DNA of 45,548 bases from a virus, in IMG/VR virus record IMGVR_UViG_3300036900_000123, positions 1-45,548 of that record. One strand, 5' to 3'. Position numbers and translations under genes: made by a program. Positions 22,002 to 31,327 of the stretch are shown here, in pieces. The notes below the pieces were generated by a model that was not told the DNA's origin, did not search any database, and worked only from the letters and a program-made list of their open reading frames with translations. Position 1 is the first letter of the stretch. The number at the start of each line of letters is the position of its first letter.

Positions 22002-22891
22002 GTCGCGGACCCTTCTTTGTACAAGAGCCGGACAATGTGCTGAATCATTCCTCTACCGTAAGCCTTGACGGTGAAGGGATCATGGTCCCGGCTCATGGAT
22101 TTCAGCAGCTCTTGAAACTCCGTGCATTGAGAAGCCATCGCTCGATCGGCCCAGAAGCCTCTACGATCAGTCCCTTCACCCACGAAGACTTCAATGGCCT
22201 TCTCACGGCCCTTCTCGTCGTTGCCGTCACAGATTTCGCCCCCGACCTTGCGCAGTGTCGGCTTCTTATCTCCAGGCTTGGCTAACGACAAGCAACAGTC
22301 ATAGCCGAACAAATGGAACTTTCGAAAGCCCATCGCATAGGCCAGGACAATCGTTCGTAGTCCAGAGGTTGAGCCTCCGGGGATGAAGTAGTGCTGAAAG
22401 ATCGGCGAGCCTTCTTCTTGAGACCACTTCATCAGATTGTCAGTGAGCAAATGCCAGATGATGACTTGCTCGCCCCGAGCAATCAGCGTGTCAAAGAGCG
22501 TCGGATGACACTGACTCGCGATGAAGTACTTGCACTCCTTCGCCTTCTTCAAGAAGTTCTCGCGGTGAATCTTCTCCATCGGATCGACCGCAATACCGAA
22601 GTGCGGCTCTATCCCGTTCTCTAACAGGAAGTCGTGACCGCCCTTAATGCCGAAGAACAGATACTTGCCATTCGGGAACCGTTCGCGGTTCTTCTTCTCG
22701 AGGTTCTTGATCTCGTTCTTGACTGATGGACCGGACCCTACCAGTACCGCCTCGAGCTCATGTCTTTGTAGAGTCGGGGTGAAGTACTGAAGTCCCAAGC
22801 CGCAACAGTATTTGACTTGCTCCCGAATCGTCGGGAAGTCCGCTACGCAACGCGCCAGTATCTTTAACGGCGCAAGATTCTGTGGAATCAA
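21989..22891 (-). CDS. DUF115/MptE-like glycosyltransferase-like protein
   Basis: This 300-aa product has the pattern of the DUF115 (6-hydroxymethylpterin pyrophosphokinase MptE-like, MAF-type) domain. AVLVGSGPSVKNEIKNLEKK is followed by LFFGIKGGHDFLLENGIEPH and FGIAVDPME, then SQCHPTLFD and GGSTSGLRTIVLAYAMGFRK...LFGYD. In bacteria this domain occurs in motility-associated (flagellin-glycosylation) factors. It starts 64 bp after a gene with a strong terminator in between. It leads the phage glycan cassette. Confidence 0.75.
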   Translation of the reverse strand: MIPQNLAPLKILARCVADFPTIREQVKYCCGLGLQYFTPTLQRHELEAVLVGSGPSVKNEIKNLEKKNRERFPNGKYLFFGIKGGHDFLLENGIEPHFGIAVDPMEKIHRENFLKKAKECKYFIASQCHPTLFDTLIARGEQVIIWHLLTDNLMKWSQEEGSPIFQHYFIPGGSTSGLRTIVLAYAMGFRKFHLFGYDCCLSLAKPGDKKPTLRKVGGEICDGNDEKGREKAIEVFVGEGTDRRGFWADRAMASQCTEFQELLKSMSRDHDPFTVKAYGRGMIQHIVRLLYKEGSATCRL

Positions 22892-22916
22892 AACGCTCCT
22901 CCTATTTCAGAACAGA

Positions 22917-22949
22917 ACAAAGAAAACAGGGGCCAGCCTCTGACCCCTG
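22917..22949 (-). terminator. Rho-independent terminator between capsid genes and glycan cassette
   Basis: CAGGGG (22927-22932) and CCCCTG (22944-22949) form a 6-bp stem, extended inside by CAG/CTG. On the transcribed strand TTTTCTTTG follows immediately. It should reduce read-through from the head genes into the DUF115 cassette and tail genes. Confidence 0.75.
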
Positions 22950-22955
22950 CGGCTA

Positions 22956-23456
22956 TTAAGCCAATTGGTCTCGATCGAGGGTGATACCTCTCCAGATCGC
23001 ACGCGGCGCAGACGCGGACGTGACAGACTCCTGAATCCAGAGATTCGCGAGCTGCTTGCCCGAGGTGCCTGCGTCGTCGATCACACCGCCCGTAGCCGTT
23101 AGGCAAGGCACCACACCCATCTCCATAGTGGTCGCCGTGATGCGACCTTCCTTATGGCACTCAATGTGGAGCCAGCCGTAAGACGACTTCGCAATGCTCG
23201 TGAGACACACCGCAAAGAGCTTACCGGACACGTTGGTGAGAGAGGCCGGATACGCATCGATCGACGCAGAGGCCGCAGCCGACGACGGCGCATATACACA
23301 CAAGTTGTACTGCGAAATCGCTGACTGAGCTTGCACGAGGATGGCTCGACCGTTAGCCGTGTCAACGATCGTACCTTGCGCGTGCGGAAGTTGATCCGCA
23401 CTCAGATACGTGTTGGCAAGGCTAACACCCAATTGGCCTACTGCTGTGTCACTCAT
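22956..23456 (-). CDS. Probable head decoration/structural protein
   Basis: This 166-aa product begins MSDTAVGQLGVSLANTYLSA and is beta-rich with many Ala, Ser and Thr (e.g. VYAPSSAAASASIDAYPASL). It follows the major coat gene directly and precedes a terminator, a usual place for a decoration or second head protein. The family is not certain. There is no signal peptide. Confidence 0.6.
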   Translation of the reverse strand: MSDTAVGQLGVSLANTYLSADQLPHAQGTIVDTANGRAILVQAQSAISQYNLCVYAPSSAAASASIDAYPASLTNVSGKLFAVCLTSIAKSSYGWLHIECHKEGRITATTMEMGVVPCLTATGGVIDDAGTSGKQLANLWIQESVTSASAPRAIWRGITLDRDQLA

Positions 23457-23467
23457 GGTGTTCTCCT

Positions 23468-24451
23468 TTACACATGCAGCACGCCCTGTAGACCGGCATT
23501 ACTCATCGTGAGATTGCCGGCCCACAGGATGGGCTTAACAGAAGCGTCCTGAGACAGCGCCATCTTCTCTTCCATCGGCTCCATGTTGGTCCCCGAATGG
23601 ACGGACCAGTAGATATAGTCGGTGTTAAGCATGTACATGCGCGTCGCAGAGAGTCCGCTTCCCCAGTCGTTGGCTGACCCGAGCGCCTGACCACCGTCAA
23701 GAACCACGTCGGCATTGACGAACTGGAAGCTTTGGAAGCCCCGTACGCCCGTGTCGGCACTGTTCAGACGTTGGATCGGCGAGAGGCCCGACCAGAAGAG
23801 GTTGTAGAACGTAGCCCCGGCCACAATGAGATCAGGCCGGTCCGTGCCTCTACTACACGCAGTCCACAAGGACTGCATATTCGCTAGAAGCTCGGTGGAG
23901 TTATCAGTCGAGGTCTGAGTCTTCGTCTGGTTCTGCCAGAAGGCGAAGTTCTGTCGATTGATACCCCCGACCGTTCCCGTTGTGGGTGAGTCGGCTACTT
24001 GGGCCTGTAGACCCGTGATCTGCTTGCCCGCAGACCCCGTTCCGTCTGAGTAGATGCCGATGCTGATTTGATTCGACATCGTCTTCTCCGCGTTCCTAAT
24101 ACGGGACGCGATCAGTCTTAGCGACTGCTCAGCTCCCGCGTTCTGAATGCGGTTCTCGAGACCGGACCAGGATACGTTGACTGCAGCTTGCTTCCACGAG
24201 TATTCCGCTGCCGTGAAGACATCGCTCGGCGAAATGTCCAGTTGCTCGTACCCGCTGTAGTACTTGAACGTAGCGTTCTCAGCGTATTCGAGCTCTTTGA
24301 CAATCGTCCGACCACCGTCCAGCAAGTCGATGTTTCCCTTTGCGCTTAGACGCGAGAGAAGGGCATTCGACTTTGAGACGTTATCGGCGAACTCTTTCTT
24401 ACGGTTGCGGAGTGTCGTGGTAGTGATTTCGTCCAGGTTTGGACTTGCCAT
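23468..24451 (-). CDS. Major capsid protein
   Basis: This 327-aa product begins MASPNLDEITTTTLRNRKKE and continues with TIVKELEYAENATFKYYSGY, TAAEYSWKQAAVNVSWSGLE and DRPDLIVAGATFYNLFW. It matches the HK97-fold capsid proteins of many podovirus- and siphovirus-like phages. Its position after the scaffold gene is decisive for the assignment. There is no separate protease gene, so removal of an N-terminal delta domain is not suggested. Confidence 0.88.
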   Translation of the reverse strand: MASPNLDEITTTTLRNRKKEFADNVSKSNALLSRLSAKGNIDLLDGGRTIVKELEYAENATFKYYSGYEQLDISPSDVFTAAEYSWKQAAVNVSWSGLENRIQNAGAEQSLRLIASRIRNAEKTMSNQISIGIYSDGTGSAGKQITGLQAQVADSPTTGTVGGINRQNFAFWQNQTKTQTSTDNSTELLANMQSLWTACSRGTDRPDLIVAGATFYNLFWSGLSPIQRLNSADTGVRGFQSFQFVNADVVLDGGQALGSANDWGSGLSATRMYMLNTDYIYWSVHSGTNMEPMEEKMALSQDASVKPILWAGNLTMSNAGLQGVLHV

Positions 24452-24456
24452 TACCG

Positions 24457-25479
24457 TTAACTCCTATTGGATTGATTCGCGACTTCTTTCAAGGCACCCA
24501 ACCAACCGATGTCCTTCAAGCTCGTGCGCTTCGCACCCTTGTCCGCGTCGGAAGAGGGAAGGGTCTCAGCCGTCTTGGCTTTACGCACTTTCTCCATGCG
24601 CGCCTTGTCGGCTTCCTTCTTCGCTTCCTTCTCGGCCTTCTCCAAAGCTGCCTTCTCTGCCACCTGTCGATACTCAGGAACCGTCCAGACCGTAGCCTCA
24701 TAGGCTTCGTCTAGGGACTTCCCTTGTAGAACGAGCGGCGCCATGAGATGGCGAACCTTTTCGTAGTGAGGATGCTTAGACGCTCCGGACTCGTCCTTGG
24801 CGTTCACAAACGCCTGGAGTCGTTCGGCGAGCTGTCCGTCGACCTGTTGGTCTTGGCCTTGTCTCAAACTCGCTAGCTCTCGTTGGGTTTGCTCCAACTG
24901 AGAACGTAGCGCGCCAATGGACGGATCTTCGTTAGGGTCTGCTCCCACAAGTCCCAGCTGTTGCGGGGTGAGCCTGTTCGCTTGGACATAGTTCTTGACC
25001 ACCGACAAGGGATCGCGTTGAACCTGCATGTAGAGCTGTAGCGCCTGCGCAATATGAGGCGCGAGTTCAGCTCCCTGCCGCTTCGCGATTTCGTCATAGG
25101 GCTTTAGAACTTCATCGATCTTCTCATAGCGCTTCCTCGTCTCCGCCACTTCCTGAGTCTTCTTGGTGTAGTCACCTTCTAACTCAGAGTTGCGATCGAG
25201 TAGGTACTTCTGAAGATCTCTGTCTAGCGTTGAGAACTTCGCCTTAACGTCGTCTGTCCACTTCTCAAGCGGCTGAAGGGCATCGGTCTTACCCGACTCT
25301 TCAATCCGACTTTCCCCGGTTTCCTGAGCTTTGGGCTCAGCGGATGGAGCATCCGTTGCTTCGGCTTCGGGTTTCTCAGCCTTGGCTGCTTCAAACTCTT
25401 TACGGAGAGCCGACTCCCAGTTCTCGGTTACGACCTCCGATTCCTGAGCTGTTCCTCGGTCTTCTTCAACGTCTGCCAT
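24457..25479 (-). CDS. Scaffold protein
   Basis: This 340-aa product is highly charged, with long Glu/Lys/Ala/Gln-rich helices (e.g. DLQKYLLDRNSELEGDYTKK and LEQTQRELASLRQGQDQQV) and no cysteine pattern or enzymatic motif. It lies 5 bp upstream of the coat gene. This composition and place are typical of scaffold proteins. The C-terminal part (EKAEKEAKKEADKARMEKVR) is basic and could bind the coat. Confidence 0.75.
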   Translation of the reverse strand: MADVEEDRGTAQESEVVTENWESALRKEFEAAKAEKPEAEATDAPSAEPKAQETGESRIEESGKTDALQPLEKWTDDVKAKFSTLDRDLQKYLLDRNSELEGDYTKKTQEVAETRKRYEKIDEVLKPYDEIAKRQGAELAPHIAQALQLYMQVQRDPLSVVKNYVQANRLTPQQLGLVGADPNEDPSIGALRSQLEQTQRELASLRQGQDQQVDGQLAERLQAFVNAKDESGASKHPHYEKVRHLMAPLVLQGKSLDEAYEATVWTVPEYRQVAEKAALEKAEKEAKKEADKARMEKVRKAKTAETLPSSDADKGAKRTSLKDIGWLGALKEVANQSNRS

Positions 25480-25778
25480 AACTGCTCCTCTCTCCGTTTG
25501 TCTGGGACGAGATTAGGATTGTCGGGTGACATGCCCCCGTGTCTCGTCATGTAGTCTCTCTCGTTGCCGATCTCCACGAAGTTGTTCCTTCGTAGAAACT
25601 CACGATGTTCCTTTCTCGAATGAATGACCTTCCCGGCCATGTCGCCGGCTACAGCGACATAGGGTTCAATGTCGGGAATGACGTGGTGAGTCTTGGTGGC
25701 AGAGCCGTATTTGGCGAGCCACTTGTGGAGCGGAACGAGCGTCTTAGTTTCTGGATCGTACCTGTACGTTCTGCGCAC
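25428..25778 (-). CDS. Conserved phage head-region protein
   Basis: This 116-aa product has MRRTYRYDPETKTLVPLHKW, HHVIPDIEPYVAVAG and VIHSRKEHREFLRRNNFVEI. It is a small protein that many phages carry between portal and scaffold genes. It overlaps the portal gene by 35 bp and the scaffold gene by 52 bp. Its role is unknown, possibly in head assembly. Confidence 0.7.
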   Translation of the reverse strand: MRRTYRYDPETKTLVPLHKWLAKYGSATKTHHVIPDIEPYVAVAGDMAGKVIHSRKEHREFLRRNNFVEIGNERDYMTRHGGMSPDNPNLVPDKRREEQLWQTLKKTEEQLRNRRS

Positions 25779-27825
25779 TCTGCTTCTCTCGTTGTTGCAT
25801 CATCGCCTGCTGATGACTTTCTTCGCCCTGCCTTAGCTTCTGGTCGTGATCAACCTGCTGCTGGAACACCTTGTTCTGAGCAATCTGCTGATCTGACTGA
25901 GCTTGAACCTGAGTCGTCATGAGTTCTTGTTGAGCCTGCGCTTGCTCGAACTGCAGCTTCATCTCCATTTCTTTAACCTTGAGCTGAAGTTCCTGCATCT
26001 TCATCGCCATTTCTTGTTGCTGCTGTTGCGCATCTAGCTGAGCCTGCTGCTGCTTCTGCTGCATTTCCATCTGAGCTTTCTGAGCTTCAGGATCGGGCTT
26101 GGGCTGCGGCGGATTGCGCTGCAGCTCGTCCAGCATGTTCTCGATTTCCTGCCCCCAGTTGAACTTCCTGAGGTAGGTCTTGAGCAGGCTTAGGGCTAAT
26201 TGCATCGGCAAGCCCTGTTGAATCAGCGGACCCATGGCCGTGATGAAGCCCGTCACGGCTTCCAGAGCCTGCGCCATGTTCTGCTGCTCGCGTTCCTCGT
26301 CCGGAGCAATCGTGGAATCGGTTTCAACGTCGATTCGGTACTGTCGCTGTAAATCATCCTGCAGGAGCTGGCGAACCTGGGGCGGAATCTGTAGCCCAGT
26401 CATGCGCTGAAGCGTATCCGTCGAGAAGTGCTCGGCCATGATCTCGGCCGCGAGTCTCAGAACGTCTCTGAAGTAGAACTCCACCTTCTGCTGTGGAGTC
26501 TGTGTGCGACGGGATGAGAACTGCGCCTTAAGAACCTGTGCGCCCTTGGTCTCTCGAGGGTCCGTGGCACCGCGTTGAATGTCGGCAATGCCTGTAAGCT
26601 CGTAGACCTGCGCCACAAGCGCTTCTCGTTCCCTGAAAAGCGCTTGCAGCACCTTAGCGACCTGATCGATGGGTAACCATTCGACGAGGCCGCTCACCCC
26701 CCCTGCAGCTTTGATGGCCCCCCAATCCGCAACGGGGACCATGACGTTCTCATCGGCTTCAAAAAGCCGCTGTAACGTTGACTTCTCATCGCCCGCATAG
26801 AGACCCGCGAGCTTGAGCGCACCCATGAGGACGGTAATGCGCTTAGTGATCTTGTCGAGCTCGTTCGCCTGATGCTGATACATCGCGAATAGAGGTATCG
26901 GCAGCAGGGAGTCGTTCGTCTCTACGGCCATCAAAGGCGTCGGAGTCGGATAGAAGTCTTGAAGTCTTAGAGGGTCGTCGCCCTCTTTGAGCCATCGATC
27001 CCCTTCGTAGACCGCTACACGAACCTTGCGCTCGCGTAGGAACCAAATCTCGTGGATCTCGGCATGAGTCGGGCTCGCCGCTCCGCCGTCTGCGTGACCG
27101 TCATCGCCGGCTGAGTCAACGCTGAGTTCAATCTTCGAAGCTTTGTTGCCAAACGTGCGCTTGAGCTGGTCCTTGTCGAGATAGGAGATGTAGTCGATCC
27201 AGCCGACATCTTTCCAGCGCTTGGCCTTTTGATGTCTGAAGTTGTCCCAGGGCCAGCGATCGATCTCGACCTGCTCGTCTACGACTTCCTCAATGTCGCG
27301 TTCAACGAACCAGCCCTCTTGATAGCGCTTGACTTCGGCGGGGTCTTGCTTCTCGTCGTCTAGGTAGTACTCGAGCTTGTCATCCTCACCGTTCGGCCCT
27401 AGCTCTCCTCGGGGCTCGACGGGTATTGCTTTGCGAACTCTAGAGTACGTGGGGCAATAACGGACTTTGCAGACAGTTCGACCCGGTAGCAGATAGTCCG
27501 TGACCGATTGATCCCCGAAGGTGAAAAAGTCACCGTCATCCATAACGAACTGTAGCGCTCGGGAAAGAACGTCGGAACCTTGCTTGCCGACTGGATCATC
27601 GTCCTTGTACCGCCGTTGGATGTTAGGTTTTGGAACCTGAGAGAACAGCGCGGGCTTTTGAACTTCGGTGTTGGCCCAGAGAATGTTGAACGAAGGTGTA
27701 GCCTCTCCAGCGCCAGAGTCGGTTTCTTTGCGATACCTTTTGTTTACTTCGTCGGCGCGTTTCTTCCACTTCTGGTGTTCCTTCTCAGCTAGATCGTATT
27801 CTTTCCAGAACGCTTGAATGTCCAC
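25744..27825 (-). CDS. Portal protein
   Basis: This 693-aa product shows the large P22-type portal layout. It begins DIQAFWKEYDLAEKEHQKWK, with TPSFNILWANTEVQKPALF, and the core includes LEYYLDDEK and HEIWFLRERKVRVAVYEGDR. The C-terminal 140 residues are Gln/Met-rich coiled-coil (e.g. QLDAQQQQQEMAMKMQELQL), as expected of an internal barrel. Its stop and the TerL stop are separated by one base, and the order TerL-portal is standard. Confidence 0.88.
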   Translation of the reverse strand: MDIQAFWKEYDLAEKEHQKWKKRADEVNKRYRKETDSGAGEATPSFNILWANTEVQKPALFSQVPKPNIQRRYKDDDPVGKQGSDVLSRALQFVMDDGDFFTFGDQSVTDYLLPGRTVCKVRYCPTYSRVRKAIPVEPRGELGPNGEDDKLEYYLDDEKQDPAEVKRYQEGWFVERDIEEVVDEQVEIDRWPWDNFRHQKAKRWKDVGWIDYISYLDKDQLKRTFGNKASKIELSVDSAGDDGHADGGAASPTHAEIHEIWFLRERKVRVAVYEGDRWLKEGDDPLRLQDFYPTPTPLMAVETNDSLLPIPLFAMYQHQANELDKITKRITVLMGALKLAGLYAGDEKSTLQRLFEADENVMVPVADWGAIKAAGGVSGLVEWLPIDQVAKVLQALFREREALVAQVYELTGIADIQRGATDPRETKGAQVLKAQFSSRRTQTPQQKVEFYFRDVLRLAAEIMAEHFSTDTLQRMTGLQIPPQVRQLLQDDLQRQYRIDVETDSTIAPDEEREQQNMAQALEAVTGFITAMGPLIQQGLPMQLALSLLKTYLRKFNWGQEIENMLDELQRNPPQPKPDPEAQKAQMEMQQKQQQAQLDAQQQQQEMAMKMQELQLKVKEMEMKLQFEQAQAQQELMTTQVQAQSDQQIAQNKVFQQQVDHDQKLRQGEESHQQAMMQQREKQSAQNVQVRSRN

Positions 27826-29294
27826 TAGATTATCTTCGGTTCCTGATCAAGTTTACGTGGACGCTTGAACACTTCGTTGAAGGTCGGAACGTTTCTAGGA
27901 TGCATCCAGTACGGCTCCTTCACTTCTTTCTTCTCCTTCTTGTAGGGACGAGCCATACAAGCGTATCTCCCACCGTCACCCGGATGGTCTTCACCGGCCT
28001 TGCGCACGTCCTCAATCTTCTTCTCGTCGTGCTCCAAAGCGGGAATCACACGATTAAAGTGAAAGTTCGTGTCGAATGAAAGCAGCATCTTGTCCTTTAT
28101 GCGCGCGTACATCTCTTGCCAGCCGGCTTCACGCTCATTGTCGGCAGGACTCCAGTAGATTCCTGCTTGTGCAAAGCGTTCAGCAGGGCTAGGACCGCTA
28201 TCGCTTCGCCAGAGAGACGGATCAGCTACTTTGATGTCGGGCTCGATCCAGGTCTTCAAGGCTGACCCCACCTGATCGGCTGGCATTCGGATACCCTTAT
28301 TGCCCTTCTCCTGTCCGTACCATTCGCGGACCAGGATCAGACATTCGGCGGGAAACTTGACTTCATCTCCAGACAAGTCTTTGACGTAAGAGCCGTCAGA
28401 AACGACCCACTCTCCGATCCAGAAAGGTTGTCGGAAGCCCCAATCAAGGGACCATAGGCGGGTCCAATAGTCAGGTACTCGAAACGGACGGATGACGTTG
28501 TGGCTGGACCAGCAATCAAAAAAGGCACCCGGTACGACATTCCAATCTCCTTCAATCAGCTGCTTCTGCTGCCACTCCGGCATCCCTGAGAACTGAGCTT
28601 CGTAGTCCTCATCCAGAAACCGATTATCCGTCATCCTAGCGGGGATGAAGATTCGGGTCTTAGTGATGAACTGACCCTTCCTGAGAAGCGAAGGCGTCTT
28701 CACGTCGAAGATGGTTTCAGGTGGCGCGGGATCAATAAACGCTTCCTTCAAGTAGTGATGAGACTCACCCCCAGGGTTAGAGCTCATCGCCATTCTCGGT
28801 AAGCGTTCAACGTAAGGCTTAGCCTCCGGAAAGAGCCGCGCGTACTCCTCGAACTTCTCCTTGGCTTCACCAAGTCTCACTCGAGATTGAATCCAAGCGA
28901 GCATGTGAGGCGTCATCTGCCCGGCTTCGTCTACCCCGGCCCAGTGCAGCTCCGGTCCCTGAATGTCGTCCGTGTCTCGGTCGTACTCGATGTGCTGGAA
29001 CGAGAGAATAGACCCGTTCTTGAACTCATAGGTCTTACGTGTCTCGTTGTAGGAGCCCAGTCCCATCTGGGAGGGTAACTCCCTCCGCAAAGGCACGATA
29101 TGGTTCTTCAGGAGCATCGGCAGAGTCCGCCTGAACAAAGTCGCATTCAGGTTCGGTATCTGCAGACAGAAGGTAATCGCATCCCAGCGGAGGCAGTGAG
29201 ATTTGCCCCCGCCTGCAGCTCCCCCGTAGAGGATCTGATTCGCAGTCGTACGGTGAAAGATCAGCTGCCTCGGCTGAGGCGAGTACTTGAGCAC
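27825..29294 (-). CDS. terL: Terminase large subunit
   Basis: This 489-aa packaging ATPase/nuclease has Walker A GGAAGGGKS at residues 24-32. Walker B is ELHWAGVDEAG near residues 116-126, and a conserved SSNPGG motif is near 173. The nuclease domain shows SLDWGF, VADPSLW and a final DGGRYACMA. All elements of an active motor are present. TTG, GTG and other starts were not needed; ATG is adjacent to the upstream gene. Confidence 0.92.
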   Translation of the reverse strand: MLKYSPQPRQLIFHRTTANQILYGGAAGGGKSHCLRWDAITFCLQIPNLNATLFRRTLPMLLKNHIVPLRRELPSQMGLGSYNETRKTYEFKNGSILSFQHIEYDRDTDDIQGPELHWAGVDEAGQMTPHMLAWIQSRVRLGEAKEKFEEYARLFPEAKPYVERLPRMAMSSNPGGESHHYLKEAFIDPAPPETIFDVKTPSLLRKGQFITKTRIFIPARMTDNRFLDEDYEAQFSGMPEWQQKQLIEGDWNVVPGAFFDCWSSHNVIRPFRVPDYWTRLWSLDWGFRQPFWIGEWVVSDGSYVKDLSGDEVKFPAECLILVREWYGQEKGNKGIRMPADQVGSALKTWIEPDIKVADPSLWRSDSGPSPAERFAQAGIYWSPADNEREAGWQEMYARIKDKMLLSFDTNFHFNRVIPALEHDEKKIEDVRKAGEDHPGDGGRYACMARPYKKEKKEVKEPYWMHPRNVPTFNEVFKRPRKLDQEPKII

Positions 29295-29669
29295 TCACCC
29301 AATCCAAGCATCCACCGAGGCGTTCGTCATGCCCGCTGCAGCCGAAGTCCATTGGTGCCTGAATCTCACGATGTGATCGACCTGAAGCGGGAGCACCGTC
29401 GTTTGAGGAGCGGAGACCGTGAGGAGCGGGAACCAGACTCCACCACTATTGTCCGGGCACACGTCTATCACGACCTGAGTGGAGGCTGAACCCGATCCGA
29501 ACGTGCCGTTGAAGGTAAAACGGATGTTGTCGGAATGAATCGGGATGCACAGCGTCCGAGAGTTCGCGAGACCCGTCGAGACCGTCACACTGGGATCAGG
29601 ACTGTGATAGGTCAATGCCACATGGTAGTGCGTGCTCGTAGACGCATGGGTCATAATTTGAATGGCCAT
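29295..29669 (-). CDS. Hypothetical structural protein
   Basis: This 124-aa beta-rich product (VSTGLANSRTLCIPIHSDNI and RFTFNGTFGSGSASTQVVID) ends in VDHIVRFRHQWTSAAAGMTN. It resembles an Ig-like or head/tail accessory fold. It sits immediately upstream of TerL, where podoviruses usually have a small terminase or an unrelated structural gene, but no HTH is seen. The family is unknown. Confidence 0.5.
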   Translation of the reverse strand: MAIQIMTHASTSTHYHVALTYHSPDPSVTVSTGLANSRTLCIPIHSDNIRFTFNGTFGSGSASTQVVIDVCPDNSGGVWFPLLTVSAPQTTVLPLQVDHIVRFRHQWTSAAAGMTNASVDAWIG

Positions 29670-30425
29670 CTAATCTCCTACGACAAAGTGCGTCTTGGCA
29701 CCGTTCTTGTGGCGCCAGGTCAGGCGTTTAAGGTCTGCTACGACTCCGTCCGGAGCCTTACGACAGGCGTTTATCGCCGCCGTCCTCGTCATGAACTTCC
29801 GAATGTGCTTTCTCTGCGGCGCGGGCTCGAGCTTCGGTCTTGTGGACAGAATGATGTCCTGTCCATAGGTCTCGACGGTCTTGTAACCGAGTGCCAAGAG
29901 CAACGGCAGCGCATCACCCTTAAGCTTCACGAGCTTCGCGTCTCGCTCGATCGCTACTACAGGCTTACAGCGCTGCAACGTATCGACGGCTCCCTGTAGA
30001 ACCGCAAGTTCATCCCCCTGAACGTCGAGGTAGATCAAGTCCGGATTCACGTCCATGTCGTCAATCGCCCAGACCTGAACCTCGGAGCCTTCGATGGTCT
30101 GATCGTCGCCGCAGTTCACGGGATTCAATCTCATCGAGCAGGTTCCGCTTCTCTCCCCTAAGGCTGCGTTCCAGCTTCGCACGTCGACACCAGAGAGGTT
30201 CCTCAGCATCAACTGGTAGTTCTCGGTTGAGGGTTCGAAGGTCCAGACATTGGCGAAGGTCTTTCGAAGATATCTTGGCCATACCCCTATGTTGCCACCG
30301 GCTTGGATGACAAGATCATGCTTCTCACAGTAAGAGGCGGCGAGCTCCGCCCCGTTCAGATCGTAGGACACGCGATGGCAGGTCTGATCTCGGTCAGGCC
30401 ACCAGTCGCCGTTGATATGTCTCAA
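29670..30425 (-). CDS. FkbM-type SAM methyltransferase
   Basis: This 251-aa product has DLVIQAGGNIGVWPRYLRKT (SAM-binding motif I), FEPSTENYQLMLRN (post-I acidic loop) and LIYLDVQGDELAVLQGAVDT (the FkbM motif with DVQG). FkbM enzymes methylate hydroxyls of sugars and related molecules. It is coupled to the dehydratase by an ATGA overlap, so a sugar-modification role is likely. Nothing suggests truncation. Confidence 0.8.
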   Translation of the reverse strand: MRHINGDWWPDRDQTCHRVSYDLNGAELAASYCEKHDLVIQAGGNIGVWPRYLRKTFANVWTFEPSTENYQLMLRNLSGVDVRSWNAALGERSGTCSMRLNPVNCGDDQTIEGSEVQVWAIDDMDVNPDLIYLDVQGDELAVLQGAVDTLQRCKPVVAIERDAKLVKLKGDALPLLLALGYKTVETYGQDIILSTRPKLEPAPQRKHIRKFMTRTAAINACRKAPDGVVADLKRLTWRHKNGAKTHFVVGD

Positions 30426-31327
30426 GCCGCTACGTCAAGAGCTAGGGCCTGGCCCATCATGTCCGCCACTAAGCCTTCAAAGTCATAGAGCGGCACCCAG
30501 CCTAGAATCTCCCTAGCCTTGTCCGCACAGCCCTCGAGCCATTCCACGTCCCAGGGACGAAGATTGTCGTTGGAGTAGCTCACTTGTGCCTGCCAGGGGA
30601 CGTGCTTCTGCGCCTCGTCTAGGAAGTCTTTAACGCTATGACTGACCCCCGTGGCCACCACGAAGTCATCGGGATCGGCTTGTAGCATCCTGTGCATGGC
30701 CCTTACATAGTCCTGCGCATGACCCCAATCACGTCTCGCTAGGACGTTCCCTAAGGTGAAGGGCTCGTTGCGGCTCAAGTGATATGTGATCTTGCGTGTA
30801 ACGAAGTCCTTACCTCTCAAGGGACTCTCGTGGTTGAAAAGGATGCCGCAGGAAGCTCTAACTCCATACGCCTTGCGATAGACGCCAACCATTTGATGCG
30901 CTGCGACCTTCGCTGTCGCATATGGGCTTCTAGGGCTGAACGGTGAGTCTTCTGTAAGCTCCCGACCACCGCCAAACATCTCTGAAGTAGAAGCTTGGTA
31001 AAGCCGAATAGCGCTACCTCGTACCACCTCAAGTATCCGGAGCACTCCTTGGAAGTTAACGTCTGAAGTGTATAGAGGGCATCCGAAAGACTCGCCCACA
31101 TGGGATTGCGCTCCAAGGTTGTAGATTTCATCTGGTTCTACTCGGTCGATCGCTCTTTTGACGGATTCGTATTCGGTGAGCTCCATCGGTACAGGCTCGA
31201 CGGTCTCAGGTAAACTAGCCTGGCTAGAGCGACGATAACCACCATAAACCTGATAGCCCAAACCCACGAGATGTGCGGCCAGATAGTGTGCATCTTGGCC
31301 GGTCGCTCCCGAGATTAGGGCCTTCAC
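30422..31327 (-). CDS. gmd: GDP-mannose 4,6-dehydratase
   Basis: This 301-aa extended short-chain dehydrogenase has GATGQDA as nucleotide-binding loop (residues 7-13), TSEMFG (112-117) and SPYATAKVAAH with the catalytic Tyr-x-x-x-Lys. NHESPLRGKDFVTRKITYHL is the diagnostic substrate-binding block of Gmd. It makes GDP-4-keto-6-deoxymannose, the precursor of GDP-fucose, rhamnose-type and other deoxy sugars. It is a little shorter than bacterial Gmd. No second enzyme (reductase/epimerase) follows, so host or other enzymes would finish the pathway. Confidence 0.9.
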   Translation of the reverse strand: MKALISGATGQDAHYLAAHLVGLGYQVYGGYRRSSQASLPETVEPVPMELTEYESVKRAIDRVEPDEIYNLGAQSHVGESFGCPLYTSDVNFQGVLRILEVVRGSAIRLYQASTSEMFGGGRELTEDSPFSPRSPYATAKVAAHQMVGVYRKAYGVRASCGILFNHESPLRGKDFVTRKITYHLSRNEPFTLGNVLARRDWGHAQDYVRAMHRMLQADPDDFVVATGVSHSVKDFLDEAQKHVPWQAQVSYSNDNLRPWDVEWLEGCADKAREILGWVPLYDFEGLVADMMGQALALDVAA

